From contig CAMXCT020000115.1 in NCBI GenBank assembly GCA_947184155.2, positions 110,001 to 174,000 of the forward strand: a stretch of DNA of 64,000 bases, read 5' to 3'. Shown here piece by piece: positions 31,955 to 43,771 of this stretch. How positions within the stretch are numbered: position 1 is the first letter of the stretch; each line of letters begins with the position of its first letter. The notes under the pieces were generated by a model. The model was not told the origin of the DNA. It saw only the letters and a program-made list of their open reading frames with translations, and did not search any database. This DNA is from Cladocopium goreaui (lineage: Eukaryota; Sar; Dinophyceae; Suessiales; Symbiodiniaceae). Position numbers and translations under genes: made by a program.

Positions 31955-32358
31955 TATCGTGTATATATATATATACATATGCAATTATCATCAATTATCC
32001 TATTCTGGCCGACGCCAACAATTCATTTATTTTCATCATAGGTGGCTTTGTGCGAGAATAGTTTGTTTTTTTTTGTGCGGGTACACCCCATTTCCGGGCG
32101 GACACCATGCATAACCGTTGTTTTCCAGACGATTTGGGATGTATCGAACACAAAAACTACCGCAACTTAACATATAAACTAGCTAGTTATTTTTGGGGAA
32201 TATGTTTATTTCATGCTATGTCTATGTTTGACCATCTTAATTTTTTGTCAGTGGTGAACCTGGGCCCTCCAAAACCCAGAACTGACCAGTGGTATAGCAA
32301 GACCCCAGCAAATATCCCATAGATTCCCATAGGATCCATCATTAAAGATCCCAGGAAA

Positions 32359-32430
32359 TAACCCTCTGGTAAACTAACAAAAAACTATGGAAAATCACCA
32401 TGTTTAATGGGTAAATCCACTATAAAATGG
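32359..32430. mobile_element. Truncated family A element
   Basis: The left half is intact (ACCCTCTGGTAAACTAAC, ATGGAAAATCACCATGTT); the right end is missing. Confidence 0.7.
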
Positions 32431-32794
32431 CCATAGCGGAATGGTCGTTATACTTCCCCAATGGTTTCATCACCAAGAATCCCATGAAAAATTCGATGAA
32501 ATCCCTCTGGTTTTGATGTAAGGCATGGTATCAGACACGAAAACCGGATCCCTCCGGTCTCAGAATGCCCCCAGGCTGCCCAGAATGCCCCCGGGTCCCA
32601 AGTCGTGTTGCGCTAAGTCATCGATGGTACCGGCATGAAGGGGCCCGAGAAGCCACAGGCCGCTGAAATGAGTGGCGGCTAATAAAGCCCTGTTGCTTCA
32701 TGATGAACTATCAATCTAATATGGAGATTTAACCATTATTTATAGGGATTATAACTTACAACCATCAAACACTTGGGGATCAAACGAACGTGGA

Positions 32795-32899
32795 GAGCTG
32801 GCATTGGGCATGGCACGGGGTCCAACATGGTCCAACGGATTGCAGGAGGATGACGATGAAGAGGACGTGGTGGGTGACGCCATCATGGGAACTGGTTGA
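32795..32899 (+). CDS. Exon candidate, acidic
   Basis: The frame reads ELALGMARGPTWSNGLQEDD and continues DEEDVVGDAIMGTG to TGA 32897-32899. A further open frame follows at 32896-33105 (CPECLQDHDCSQHFP). Splice sites not resolved. Confidence 0.35.
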   Translation, partial: ELALGMARGPTWSNGLQEDDDEEDVVGDAIMGTG

Positions 32900-33363
32900 A
32901 CATCATGGGCTGTTCTGCAGGTCTGTTTCAAAATGGGGTGGGTTATTCCCAAAAACACTTGATGGATTGTCCTGAATGTTTGCAAGACCACGATTGTTCT
33001 CAACATTTTCCACAGGAACGGTTGTTTCCACTAGGGTTACCCCACTTGAAACAACTCCATCTTCAGCAGGACCCAGCAGATGAGGCCTATGCAAAGGAGG
33101 CCTGACCAGAATGAACCGTGAGCTAAGGGATGTGGATGTGTTCCATCCCCCAGGAAGATGATAACTCCAAGATTTATGGTTTCTGGATGTTTGTGGAGCA
33201 TGTCTCGAACTAGTTAAATGGTTGTTAATGGGCTTTATGAAGCAACTTATGGGGGGCACCACCTTGTAGGGATATGACGAAAGACTAATCTGGGGATATC
33301 TAGATAGTGATGTGGCAATGTGAGATCAGGAAATCTACGGATATCTGGCTGATTGATATGGAC

Positions 33364-33456
33364 TACCTTCTGGTACTAACAGGTTGCTATGGAAAATGGC
33401 CATGTAAACAGTAGGTAAATGTGGCTTCCATAGCTATGTTGAATTTCCAGATGGTA
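33364..33456. mobile_element. Family A element (short, diverged)
   Basis: TACCTTCTGGTACTAACA left and TGAATTTCCAGATGGTA right. Confidence 0.75.
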
Positions 33457-33630
33457 TCTGTGAAGTTTCAAGTAACAAGAGAATGAAACACACCGTTCAT
33501 TGGAAAATTTCACGCGGACAGCCAGACTGCCATGGAGTTGAGCCTGGAGATGTGCTTGTCCTGGAAAATCCTGGCCAGTCAAGTTACCATCCGAGAATGA
33601 AACATGGCCAGCTGGAAAATCCTCCAGATT

Positions 33631-33734
33631 TACCCTCTGGTAATTTAACATAGCTATGGAAAATCACCATTTTTAATGGGAAAATCCACTATAAATGGCC
33701 ATTTTTAATAGCTATGTTAGTTTACCAGAGGGTA
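33631..33734. mobile_element. Family A element, near-consensus copy
   Basis: TACCCTCTGGTAATTTAACA left and TGTTAGTTTACCAGAGGGTA right. The interior is almost a perfect palindrome around CACTATAAATGG. 104 bp. Best reference copy for the family. Confidence 0.92.
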
Positions 33735-35260
33735 TAGGTTATGTTCGCAGCTATAAACCTCCAGTTGTATAGGGATTACTGTATTTCCCATTGCTGTGCT
33801 GCGGAAGGGTACAGGTCAGTCACTTTTTCTTCAATGATGTGTCAAGATGTTTTAGGTTTATTCCTCTGAATGGGACAGTAGCCACATTGAAATTGGATTC
33901 AGTAGTTCGAAATTGTTTTCTTTTCAGATGGAATGATCATCGCCCATTTTACTCCCATCTGTTCGGTGGTTCAGCCACCAACCAGAGACATTGTGGTTCT
34001 TTTCATTTCATCAGCAAAAACAAAGGGCACCATACTGCGATTGATCCATGAAGGATGGGTTTAGAGCTAACATGGTGTGGAAAGGCTTCAGTGATGTTCA
34101 GTGATTGTGTTTCGCACAGCACAAGCGATGAACTTTGATAGATTTGACATGAGCTATGGTCAATACTCATGGTTAATAACCATTAATAGGGGCTAGTCAT
34201 CCAATGGTTCATAGGGAGTTATAATAACCATTATAAGGATCCTTATTATGGATGGGATGACCATCAACCATATAGTGAGTATTGACCATGGCTCACATGA
34301 TTTCTCCCCATTTCTGAAAAAAAGTGCCCAAAAAAGGAGCCGCATCTCTGGAGAAGTGCAGGTCTTTCAACATGACGTGGTGCGGATGGATGAAGGCCAG
34401 CATGGAGATAGAAATGATTGTGAATATACAGGGTAATTATCCCAAAAAAACATCATTTCAGAATTTCAGATTAGTGAGTCAGCGAATTATAATGTACCCA
34501 GATGATGTTGGATGTTTATGATGCCAATATATGGTGACATACACAATATATATATATAATATGTTTATAATATGATGTTGAATTCCATGGCCTTGGCTCC
34601 GGGTCAGTTCCCCCTTCAACTGACACAGCTTGGAGCCATGGTTGATGCGGCGTACGCTTTTCATCTGGTAATACTTTCGCCAAATGAAAAACCGCTTGGT
34701 GCTTGTGGCTTCTGTCCTTATGATCATATGGTTAATGCATGTTAATGCCGACAGATTCTCATGTTCACAACATGTTTTGCGAGCATCTAAACTCGGACGG
34801 AACCAGATCATGTCAGCGCAGATGATTCCCCAAAACATCAGCCGATTCGCAGCCCCCATGACCTTAGAAGATAACTAGATTAACTAGATCCTATGCAGCC
34901 GCGGCTCCTTGAGATTTCTATGGCTACATTTGATTTTGTTGCAGCTGGTTGCAGCTGTATCCCTGGGAAAAGGCAATGTTTTCCCGCAGCTTTTCAACCG
35001 CCTGGGCCTGCTACCGTAGACCCTGGGTTGCGGCCATGAACCAAGCTGCCCATCTAGGTCTTGTAAGGCTATAGTTGGAGCAGATAGTTCCGTATACATA
35101 GCCGTAAAACATTGACCTCACATACCTCCGAAACATATGATCTAGACACTGTACCTCCAAGTTGGATGTCTGTCAGGAATGAATGTCCTCTCACCACATG
35201 TTGCAACCATCAGCCAGCCAAATATCTTTTGCTGCCTTTTAGCCTAGCCTGAAACCTGCC
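33735..35260. other. No gene supported; fragment of family B
   Basis: A family B right end (GCCACCAACCAGAGA) lies at 33972-33986. An open + frame at 34917-35020 starting ATGGCTACATTTGAT lacks splice support. TATA runs around 34540-34560. Confidence 0.45.
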
Positions 35261-35363
35261 ATGGCTACTCTCCGTCTACTGCTCACTGTGGCCGGTTTGG
35301 TACTTTGGATGCTAATGTGGCAGTGGACAGGGAAGGAATTGTCTGAATCTGACGCAAACTATG
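35261..35363 (+). CDS. Candidate first exon with signal peptide or membrane anchor
   Basis: ATG 35261 in CTGCCATGGCT context encodes MATLRLLLTVAGLVLWMLMW, then QWTGKELSESDANY. The basic residue followed by about 15 hydrophobic residues fits a signal peptide or signal anchor. The exon ends TAT G|GTTGCC in phase 1, which joins in frame with the exon at 35784. A family A element lies in the intron between. It may start the serine hydrolase gene below; the link is not proven. Confidence 0.5.
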
Positions 35364-35443
35364 GTTGCCAATTTTTTTTGGGGGGGTAAGTAACTGTTAA
35401 CCACTATGTTCCACTACTCGTACCAATCATTAATCATAAATAT

Positions 35444-35551
35444 TACCCTCTGGTTATTTAACATAGCCATGGTATAGATGGCCCATTTCTAGATGGTTTA
35501 CCTATTAAAAATGGGGATTTCCATGGCTATGTTAGTCATAACCAGATGGTA
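35444..35551. mobile_element. Family A element inside a probable intron
   Basis: TACCCTCTGGTTATTTAACA left and TGTTAGTCATAACCAGATGGTA (35530-35551) right. Confidence 0.88.
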
Positions 35552-35783
35552 ACCATTATTAACCACGACTTCAGTAACCAGGGTATTTCTCAACTTCTTT
35601 GGTCAATCTTGGAGCCAAGTAACTGGATTCGGCTGAAAAAAGGGTGTGGGGAACTAACCCATGGTAATAGATATTTTAAGTATTGCAAAACCAATAAACA
35701 TGGTAGTATTGTATTACCATATAATATATGATGTATATATGATCTATATATATATGTATAGATCATATATGTACTGTATACAG

Positions 35784-35968
35784 GTGAAGTATGGAACGCT
35801 GTGATACAAGTCGATTTTTTCGCCCTTCCATCAGCCGTCAGAGTCCAAGTTGAAGAAGTCCAGGTTAGCGCTGCGAGCGATGTGTCGTGGCAAAGCTTAC
35901 AGGAAGGATTGACGGCCTGGGAAGCCTTTGGCTTCGATACCAGCTTTTCCTATTCGGATTCTCGGCAG
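35784..35968 (+). CDS. Candidate second exon, unknown domain
   Basis: After GTATACAG|GT the frame, in phase with the preceding exon, reads GEVWNAVIQVDFFALPSAVR, VQVEEVQVSASDVSW and EGLTAWEAFGFDTSFSY. An internal CCAG|GTTAGC could be an alternative donor. The frame closes at TGA 35972-35974. No family recognised. Confidence 0.5.
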
Positions 35969-35974
35969 GGTTGA

Positions 35975-37632
35975 GGAAGAACTGGGCACAGCCAGGGGGC
36001 CAGGCCAGATTTTTTGTTGGGTCGTTTTGTGGTAGGAAACCAGTAACCAGTTTGTCTTGGAACACCCAGATTTTGAGCCCTAGGCAAAAAGCGTACCCTC
36101 ACCCCGGTTCACTTTTTTCTACAATTACCTTCAGAACTGGGCCATTTGATATGGCCAGCCCAACCACACCAATCAAACTCCATTCTATCATCTCGAAGTG
36201 TTTTTCCTTCATGAGGTTTTATAATGTTTAATATACGTATGATTATATGATATACGTAATATGTTCAAGGCAATTCCCAAGCACGCTATGGCGAATGATT
36301 GCACCCCAAGAGTTGCATGCGCGCTCTGCCTTCCGATACAACAAAGCACCGCCATCTTTTGCTTTGACTCTAGGTCAATCGTAGACGGGTAGTTTAATCC
36401 TTTAAAAAATTCAGTCTTTTGGCATCAATGGGAATATCATGGAATATCTACTAACCAGCTACGAAATCATTTTTGTTGCAGGGTATCTAAGATTGGCCAT
36501 GGATATTTTTTAGAAGGCCACATGGTGTTTAAGCAAAAATCCAGGTCGATTTCTTCACCAGTCGAGGTCACAAGAGACAATCGCAGCTTATTTCAATATC
36601 CGGCCTCCCATGATCCAACAACGCTCGCCTGGAGCGACGGCGCTGTGCAGATTTTCATTGCTGGGGCAAAGAGCCACTTGGCAACGCGTGGACAGTGTCC
36701 TGTTCTGGCGAATGTGGGTCGCAACCAAAGCTGTGGTTTGTCTGAAGATGATGGGAAAAGCCCAAAAATACCATGATAAACATACAAAAAACTATGGAAA
36801 ATCACAATTTTTCATGGGACATCCACTAAAAATACCCATTGGTTTATCATTCTTCTACCGTGATATCCCCCATTTTGAGACATACCCGGTAGACTGTGTA
36901 AACTCGCTGGTCAATTTGGATAGCGGATAGAAACCAAGTTAACGGATATTTTTAACCACCAGAAAGGCGGATGTCATGTACTGGTGCATCATCCTAGGGC
37001 TAGCAAGTAGGGTCATGTTTTCCTGTTGCGTTAGCGAACCGAGGGAGAACTAGTGGCTATGGCTGCATCGTAACTATCGTTTTCTGGCCAAATTTGGAGG
37101 TAGATACCCTAGCCGCCTAGCCGCATTGAATCAATGATTGGAAAATCAAAGAATAGAGGATAATGAGGAATATCAACTGTTAAATCAAGCAAGTACTTAA
37201 ACTGCCGTATATTGAATAGGATAGCTGTCAAACTGGGGTTTTGCCATTTGATCATTTTTCAGCCAGCTACTTGTTATGTACAAATGCGATGTAATCTCAA
37301 ATGCTACAACCGTGCATAGCCTGTTGAATGTTGAAAGGTTTTGTCCAGATAAAATTCAAATCAGATTGTCGTTTACGTCCATACATCAACCAGTAGACAA
37401 TTGCTTGAACCGAAAAATCTCATATATATATATATGTATATAAATATATGGGTTGTCTGAAAATGAGGTACACCGGAAAACGGCCGGAAAACGAAGGCTT
37501 TTCCAGGTTGTTGTCTTTCATTTCCCAACAATTTCTACGGTTTCACCCTCGGGTAATTTTCCGCAGCTATGGAACGTGTATGAAAAGATACCATATAGTT
37601 GGATGATCTTAAGATTATATGATTTACCTTCT
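35975..37632. other. Probable intron or spacer; partial family A copy
   Basis: A partial family A interior (CATACAAAAAACTATGGAAAATCAC) at 36780-36805. A GC-richer island at 36560-36740 is open in two frames (one reads ATWQRVDSVLFWRMWVATK), with no clear splice pair. Confidence 0.4.
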
Positions 37633-38152
37633 CTGGTTGGTGGTTTGGAGTTTGGAACATGAATTTTATTTTTCCATATATTGGGAATAAGGTGAACAAC
37701 TGACTTTCATATTTTTCAGAGGGGTGGAAACCACCAGGTCGCGGGCGCGTCAGGCGCCTGGCGTTTTTATAGCGTTTCTGCATCAAAACATCTCTTTTCA
37801 ACTCTTTTAGCAGTTGTCGGCGTCGTTGTTTTTCACCAACTTTGCCAGCTCTTTCAGCATGACCAGTGGTGTACAAGTTTGGAGATTACATCTCCACACA
37901 TATTGGAAGTAACGACGTCGCAGAGATGGATTCATCTCTGACCCCACCAAAGTCTTCACTTTTCTGTGAAGATTGGAAAAAACAAATTTCTTCAGAGAAC
38001 GTGCAGTAGCGTAGCATCACATAAGTGTGCAAGTCCAATGAACGTTAACATCCCCCCCCACCCACCCACCCACCCCCCAACGAACCCATTTAACACAGAA
38101 AACACACGAAATTACCAGGCGCCTGGTGCGCCCGCTGGCAACCACCAACCAG
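37633..38152. mobile_element. Family B element interrupted by another insertion
   Basis: The left part (37633-37735) starts CTGGTTGGTGGTTTGGAGTT and reaches GGTGGAAACCACC. The missing terminal AACCACCAACCAG is found at 38140-38152. The 404 bp between are described in the next entry. Confidence 0.8.
37736..38139. mobile_element. 404-bp insertion nested in the family B element
   Basis: It starts AGGTCGCGGGCGCGTCAGGC and ends CAGGCGCCTGGTGCGCCCGC plus TGGC. Both ends contain CAGGCGCCTGG and GCGGGCGC/GCGCCCGC in inverted order. AACCACC stands on both sides (37729-37735 and 38140-38146), a 7-bp target duplication. No ORF of note. Confidence 0.75.
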
Positions 38153-38560
38153 TTATTGGTATCATGATTTTCATTATTATCATAACTGCCATTATTATCA
38201 GTCACCGTTCTTTTTCAACTGGTCACTTTCCAGTTCGCAAAGTGTATCACTTTTTCAGTTAAGTTACCAGTTTGGGTACATCAAACATCATCAAACTACA
38301 TTCCAATGGTAAAAAGTTGATGGCAATCCCTGTTCATCCCTATTGAATCAATATATCACCAAAGAATATATCACCATAGACGATTAATAGATACGAAAAA
38401 TGGGATATATATGGATATTTATATAGACTATATAGATATTCACCAAAACATATGAAAACATAGACTTAACTTAATTTTCACCATGTTTCAGATCTTGTTG
38501 CTTACCCTATGAAAATATCACCAGTTGATATCACCAGTTGAGCTACATCCAGATCTGCAG

Positions 38561-38636
38561 GTGACCTGCTGCGCAACGTCACGGTGCCCGTGGTCATGGC
38601 CATTTTTAAAGGGAAGGAGCGGTTGTGGAACTGCGG
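38561..38636 (+). CDS. Exon of 76 bp, unknown
   Basis: Bounded by AGATCTGCAG|GT and CTGCGG|GTAAAA, entering in phase 1 and leaving in phase 2. It encodes DLLRNVTVPVVMAIFKGKER and LWNC. Strong splice sites and GC-rich codons in AT-rich DNA. Possibly in the same gene as the 35-kb exons or the serine hydrolase. Confidence 0.55.
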
Positions 38637-39424
38637 GTAAAAACCATGGTTTTACGGTGGTTTTACTGTGATTTACCATGGTTTTACGGGTGTCCCCAAC
38701 CTTGGATGGGTAGTTTAATTAGTTGTTTACTATAGATGATGTGCTAATGTTTTTTTTGGTGAGTTGTGTTGTATGTAGGGATATATTGGTTAACTTAATG
38801 TTTTTTGATATCACTACATGCTATATATATATATATCTATATATATATATCTATATATATATATATATATATATCCCTGTATCCGTTGGTTGGTTAATTT
38901 GTTGGAACCAGGACTAGGGACTTAAATACCCAACTAGTATTTCATGAGATGGGAAAGTAGCCAAAACCCTGAGTTAGTCATCTATTTGGTTATCCTTAAA
39001 TTTCCATGAATCTGGTTCATAGCTATGGAATGATTGACCAATGATGAATTCCTGACCAATGATGAATTCCCTGAGCTATTCCTGTCAAGAACCACATAGC
39101 CACATAGCTATGCCACAGCTAAGTTGGGTTCCAACGTTTGATTCCATTTGTTGACAGCCCAAACCCCGCAGGCAGTGCCCAGTGATAAGTTGGTTTATCA
39201 TTCCATCTCTAGTAAAGATATGTAAAGATAAATATTTATTTTATAATACTAATAAAATAACAATAATAATAAATAGTAATAATAATAGCAATATTATATA
39301 TAATTGTATATATATATATATATTATGTGTAAACGCAAAACCAGCCGTCATTGATAGTAGTTATGAACCTGGCTATCATACATCAAATATACATCCACAT
39401 GCACTTTCGGTATGATCATCTCCA

Positions 39425-39550
39425 TGTTTGGCCGATCCATCGATCGAACTTGCGAGCCCAATCCCGGAGGACCCAAGCTTGACCACTGGAGAGAAAAGTG
39501 TGAGCCGTGATGAACTCTTAGAGGAAGGAGGCGTGCGCCGGAGTGTCAGC
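39425..39550 (+). CDS. Exon candidate, unknown
   Basis: One frame reads ADPSIELASPIPEDPSLTTG and SRDELLEEGGVRRSVSHQ; another is also open (ATGTTTGGCCGATCC). The longer, first frame is preferred. Boundaries unresolved. Confidence 0.35.
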
Positions 39551-40094
39551 CACCAAAAAGGGGATTCTATAACTGGGAACTTGGAAGATCGGAGAAATCT
39601 CTTGGGAATAGTTCAAGGAACTGTTGAAAATATTTGAAAATGAATGAATAGGAAACTAAAGATTGAAAGACATTAACTAAAGGTGGATTTTGTCGAAATA
39701 TTGTTTGGGAATGGTTTAAAACTAATAGGAAAAACAGATTTGAATCCTGAACATAGACCAAGATAGGATGGGTGTGTCAGAAAATGGGGTACACGTCCCT
39801 AGTCGTTGCCTAAAAAATCTTAGTGGGGGAAGAAGATGAGACTCCCTTGGGATTGGTATCCTATGTACTCTTGGAGTCCCATGTGTTCCAACACCACCAA
39901 TCCCTTCCCCCCAATCAATACCTCCCAGCAAGCACGGTGGATGGGATGGAAAATATGGAAAAATGGGAAAAAACCCGAAAGATTACGTTTTGAATGGGGA
40001 ACATGATGATGAACCAGTAGATTTTGGCCATATATTGGTTTCATGCCTGTGTTTTGGATGGAAAAGCTCCAGGTCTCGTTCCATATCTTCCCAG

Positions 40095-40250
40095 GTGGCG
40101 TGACGTTACCAGCACTGTTGGCTGCCCGTGGGGTGTCTCCACAGCATCCACAGCCGGGATGGCCCTTGATTCAGCGAGCGCTGGACCTTTGGGCAGCTAT
40201 GGGATGGGACAAGAGTTTCACCTTCAACGTGGGTGCCTGGGATCTCAATG
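40095..40250 (+). CDS. Serine hydrolase (beta-lactamase fold), exon A
   Basis: The acceptor ATCTTCCCAG|GT and a GC donor CAATG|GCGCAG frame 51 codons (phase 1 in, phase 1 out). It encodes GVTLPALLAARGVSPQHPQP then GWPLIQRALDLWAAMGWDKS and FTFNVGAWDLN. This is the region before the SxxK motif in long eukaryotic members of the Pfam Beta-lactamase family, where a FNVG-type strand is expected. It can join exon B directly in frame, but another small exon may lie between. These exons are the first I can assign to this gene. Confidence 0.65.
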
Positions 40251-41221
40251 GCGCAGTGGGCCCAAAAAAGAAACAGTGAAAACAAATAATGGGTTTATTT
40301 CATGATATATAAGCTTGGTTATAATAGCATATATATATATATATGCAGTATATATATATATATAGAGGTTATATAATTCCATTCTTAACTTTTAAGGGCC
40401 ATAACTGTGATGAATGCGTGGACCACCAATTAAATGGGTGTACTCGTACCAGTGGCGAGGCACTCGGAATGGAACCGTCTTCACCTACACCAAAGGCAAT
40501 GGGACGAAACCGGGGACGAGGGGCATCAGCAACTGCAACTGGGCACTAAGAACATACGATGTAGAAATGGCATGAAATGGAGCCTCAGTTGGAAGAGGAA
40601 TTGTGAAGTAGGACCAAGTAGGGTTCATCTCAATCCCTCTTTTTTGAAATCATCCAGAATAAAGCATACCTTGGGGACGCTTCTGGGCTTTGTGGATTCC
40701 ACATTCAGGAGACCGATTGGCGGATGTCCGTGCAGATAATCCATCGGTGCTTGGTGATATTTCTGACTATTCCTCCTTTTTTCAGCTTCAAGGGTGGGAC
40801 ATCAAGGTATATTGCTCCCAAATATTCCATGAAAAGCTTCAAGAGCATTTTTTCTGCAGTAGCATGTTTATATAGGTAATTTTAGAGATTCATGTCAAAG
40901 GTCAAGTATTATTTACATTATCTATATATATACATGGAACTAGTATTGATGAAGCAATCTTGGTTTGCTAAGTAATTTTGTTATTTTGCCATCAATAGAG
41001 AGGAATATCCTATCCTATCAAAACATATTCACATGTGTTTTTTTGCGGACATTTGATGTCCACAGTTGCAAGGTGGTGCCCCCTCAGTTTTGTTTGTTGG
41101 TATTGTTTCACCCCCATGAGCTAATTCGAGATATCCTCCACAAACCCAATCGTTATTGGAGTTATGTGGCCCCGAACTTTGGGATTTCGTCGCCTGGTGG
41201 CCCCACATCGAAGCCCGACAG

Positions 41222-41308
41222 GTACCACCGACATGAACAGGCGCTTGCCCGGTGCTAGCCTTTCGAAGTGGCCAGCAACGCTGACGATCGCTGGTTTGGT
41301 GGCAGATG
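41222..41308 (+). CDS. Serine hydrolase exon B, catalytic SxxK
   Basis: The gene encodes a class C beta-lactamase-like serine hydrolase (Pfam Beta-lactamase; relatives include LACTB, EstB-type esterases and penicillin-binding proteins). These enzymes use a Ser-x-x-Lys nucleophile on amides or esters. Exon B reads NRRLPGASLSKWPATLTIAG; the nucleophile is Ser at 41257-41259 and the Lys at 41266-41268. The acceptor is GCCCGACAG|GT. The exon ends GCAGATG|GCAGCT (GC donor, phase 1), giving LVADG then TMSFDD after joining exon C. True antibiotic hydrolysis is not implied; the substrate is unknown. Confidence 0.85.
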
Positions 41309-41642
41309 GCAGCTTGGCCATTTTTTCTGGCAAGAAAGGAGGGTATAGCACGGGGGTTACTTGGGGGTGCAGGTGAGGTTATTTGGTGTTATTGGTATTT
41401 ATTGGTATGTACCCTCTGGTAATCAACCTAGCACTTGAATTTACAGACAAATTTCCCATTTCAACTTCCATTTATCACCTTTACCTAGATGACTGGCAAA
41501 TCATAAGTCGCAGGTGCACGAGTCCAATGGCAGAACAGGGCCGTAGCCTACCCACATGCTACTAATATGTGTGCTTACATGACTTATATAGTCTTTTTAG
41601 TGCATGCTGGGCATAGATCTGCCAGGCATGGAGTTTTCCCAG

Positions 41643-41753
41643 GTACTATGTCTTTCGACGACAAAGCCAACAAATACCTGGATTGGTGGTCCAAAGATCC
41701 AAGCGATCCACGAAGCAACATCACTTTGCGCCACCTTCTGACCTTCCAGTCAG
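41643..41753 (+). CDS. Serine hydrolase exon C
   Basis: Acceptor TTTTCCCAG|GT and donor TTCCAGTCAG|GCGTT (GC). It encodes TMSFDDKANKYLDWWSKD then PSDPRSNITLRHLLTFQS. The segment D-D-x3-KY...WW...D-x-R...T-L-R-H-LL-x-F-x-S-G is the most conserved stretch of this hydrolase family after SxxK. Intron B-C is 334 bp and contains a degenerate family A end (TACCCTCTGGTAATC at 41408). Confidence 0.9.
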
Positions 41754-42999
41754 GCGTTGCGTCGCAACGGGGCACCGCTGGCAGGAGTTCAAGGTTGTCC
41801 GTACCAAGGGTACCCCTATTTTTTATCATAATTTTGCCCATTAAAATAGCAAGTTGGGGTGTATACCATGGTATACCCCCCATTTTCAGACCCGATATAC
41901 TCTCTTACCTTGTAATGCAGATGTCATTTCTTGGCACAGGCAAATGACATCTACGTTGAAACAACTTCAACGGCTTTTATTTCGGCCTACGTTAAGGGTC
42001 GTGAGAGAGCCTGCGTTGAACTCATTTTATTAGAAACTATCAAGCAATTGATGAGCATACAGTGGGACAAGTGTTTTCCCCTTCAAGATCCCCTTTAATG
42101 CAGTTTTATAAAATTATATCAGGTGTATCATCATAATTACTATTGTTGCTAGTGTCATCCATTTGTTGTGATTGCTCTATGAATTCTTACCATTTGATTG
42201 CTTCAACAAGTATCATTTGGGTTGGCCATTGTCAGCATTTAATACATTTACTTGAGCGTAAGACATGTTTATGGATTTGTTTGAAAATTGGGTACCCTAA
42301 ATTTAATGGTTGTCATAATTTGTTCCAATAAATGTTACTATTTTTTGTTGAGGGCTGTAATGGGCATGAATATTCAGACACACTCATGATCACAATAGCT
42401 TTCAAAGCACCCCCCAACTAGAAAGAAATGATGGTGAAAACATTATTTGTACATATCTATACTACTCTGTACCATCCTGGAACTTCTTTTCTGCATTTTT
42501 TGGGGCTTACTCCAAGCAAAAAAAATGTGAGTGTATGGGGGGTACTTGAACTATATCCAACTAGTGAATGGGGAATATAAGCCAGTTATATAATGTTATA
42601 GTGTATATATATATATATATGTTGTATAGCTGGTAAGTAGAATAAACTGGCCAGGACCATCAACTGGATGAATAGCTGTTGATGAATGTCATAGTATATG
42701 TTATAATAAACTGGTCAATCATCAACCGACCAGCCTCCATGACTAGAACGAAAATCTCAGCAACTCACCGGCCCAAAAGATGGGAATTCTTGTCGCCTGA
42801 AAAAAAGCAGATATCATGTTGGTTAATGTTGGTTATAATATATATATAATTATGTATATATATATATATATAGATATATATATACATATGTATATATATA
42901 TATATACATACATATATATATATATGTCAGCCATAGTACGGTCCCCCTCCCCCTTTTGGTGTGGTGGGGGTGTGATACTGTATCGATGGTAGGTATGGT

Positions 43000-43290
43000 A
43001 TGTCAGTCTGTTGGGTATGGTATGTTTGATATGACAGTATGTATGGTCTGTATGGGTATGTATGGTTACTATGATGGGTATGGAATGTTTGCATTGTAAG
43101 GTAGATATGGTACGTATGGCATGTATGTTTGGTATTGTATGTATGGGAGGTGTGGTAATTTTGTTTCATATGTATGGTATGTGTGGTATGCATGATAGGT
43201 ATGATAGGTATGGTATGTACGGTCAAAGTTCGTATGGTATGTATGGTATGTATGGTATCATTGGAATGTATGGTAGGTACGGTATATGTT
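43000..43290. repeat. TATGG/GTATG microsatellite (intronic)
   Basis: An imperfect pentamer to decamer array inside intron C-D. The open frames across it on both strands are artefacts. Confidence 0.85.
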
Positions 43291-43709
43291 AAACCCATGT
43301 AGTGTTGTGAGAGTACACAGGTAGTAAATAGGAAGTAGATACATAGCACATAGCACATGTATATATGACTATAGGTAGCACGTAGGTACTTTGAGGGAGT
43401 ATGTGTGCTACGTAGGTCGTCTAAAAGGTAGCATGTACCTAGTAAATGCGAGGCTGTTAGTCAGACATGCTGCAAAGACCTAGCAAATACGAGGCTGGAC
43501 CTCAGAAATGCTGCCAATAGCTTGCAAATAGAAGGAAAGGGGGTGCTACTTGGGGACCCATACCACTGGGCAGGGTGGGGGGGGTAGGAACACGGAACAC
43601 GAGACCATATATACGCCCATTATATCCCATTGTATCCCAATATCCCCCCCGTGAATGTCCCACTAAATCCCCATGTCACCGGCCGGCCGCATTGCGTCCT
43701 TGTCCGAAG

Positions 43710-43771
43710 GATACACCTCGGATCCACGGGTGCTGTGTCAGTACAATCCCTTCGCGAACTTCTTGAAGTGT
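43710..43771 (+). CDS. Serine hydrolase exon D (62 bp)
   Basis: Acceptor TGTCCGAAG|GA joined in phase 1 to exon C gives FQSG-YTSDPRVLCQYNPF, then ANFLKC. This fits the Gly-Tyr/Phe and Cys-containing loop that follows the SG in the family. Donor AAGTGT|GCTGCT (GC). Intron C-D (1,956 bp) holds TATA runs and a GTATG-rich microsatellite. Confidence 0.85.
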
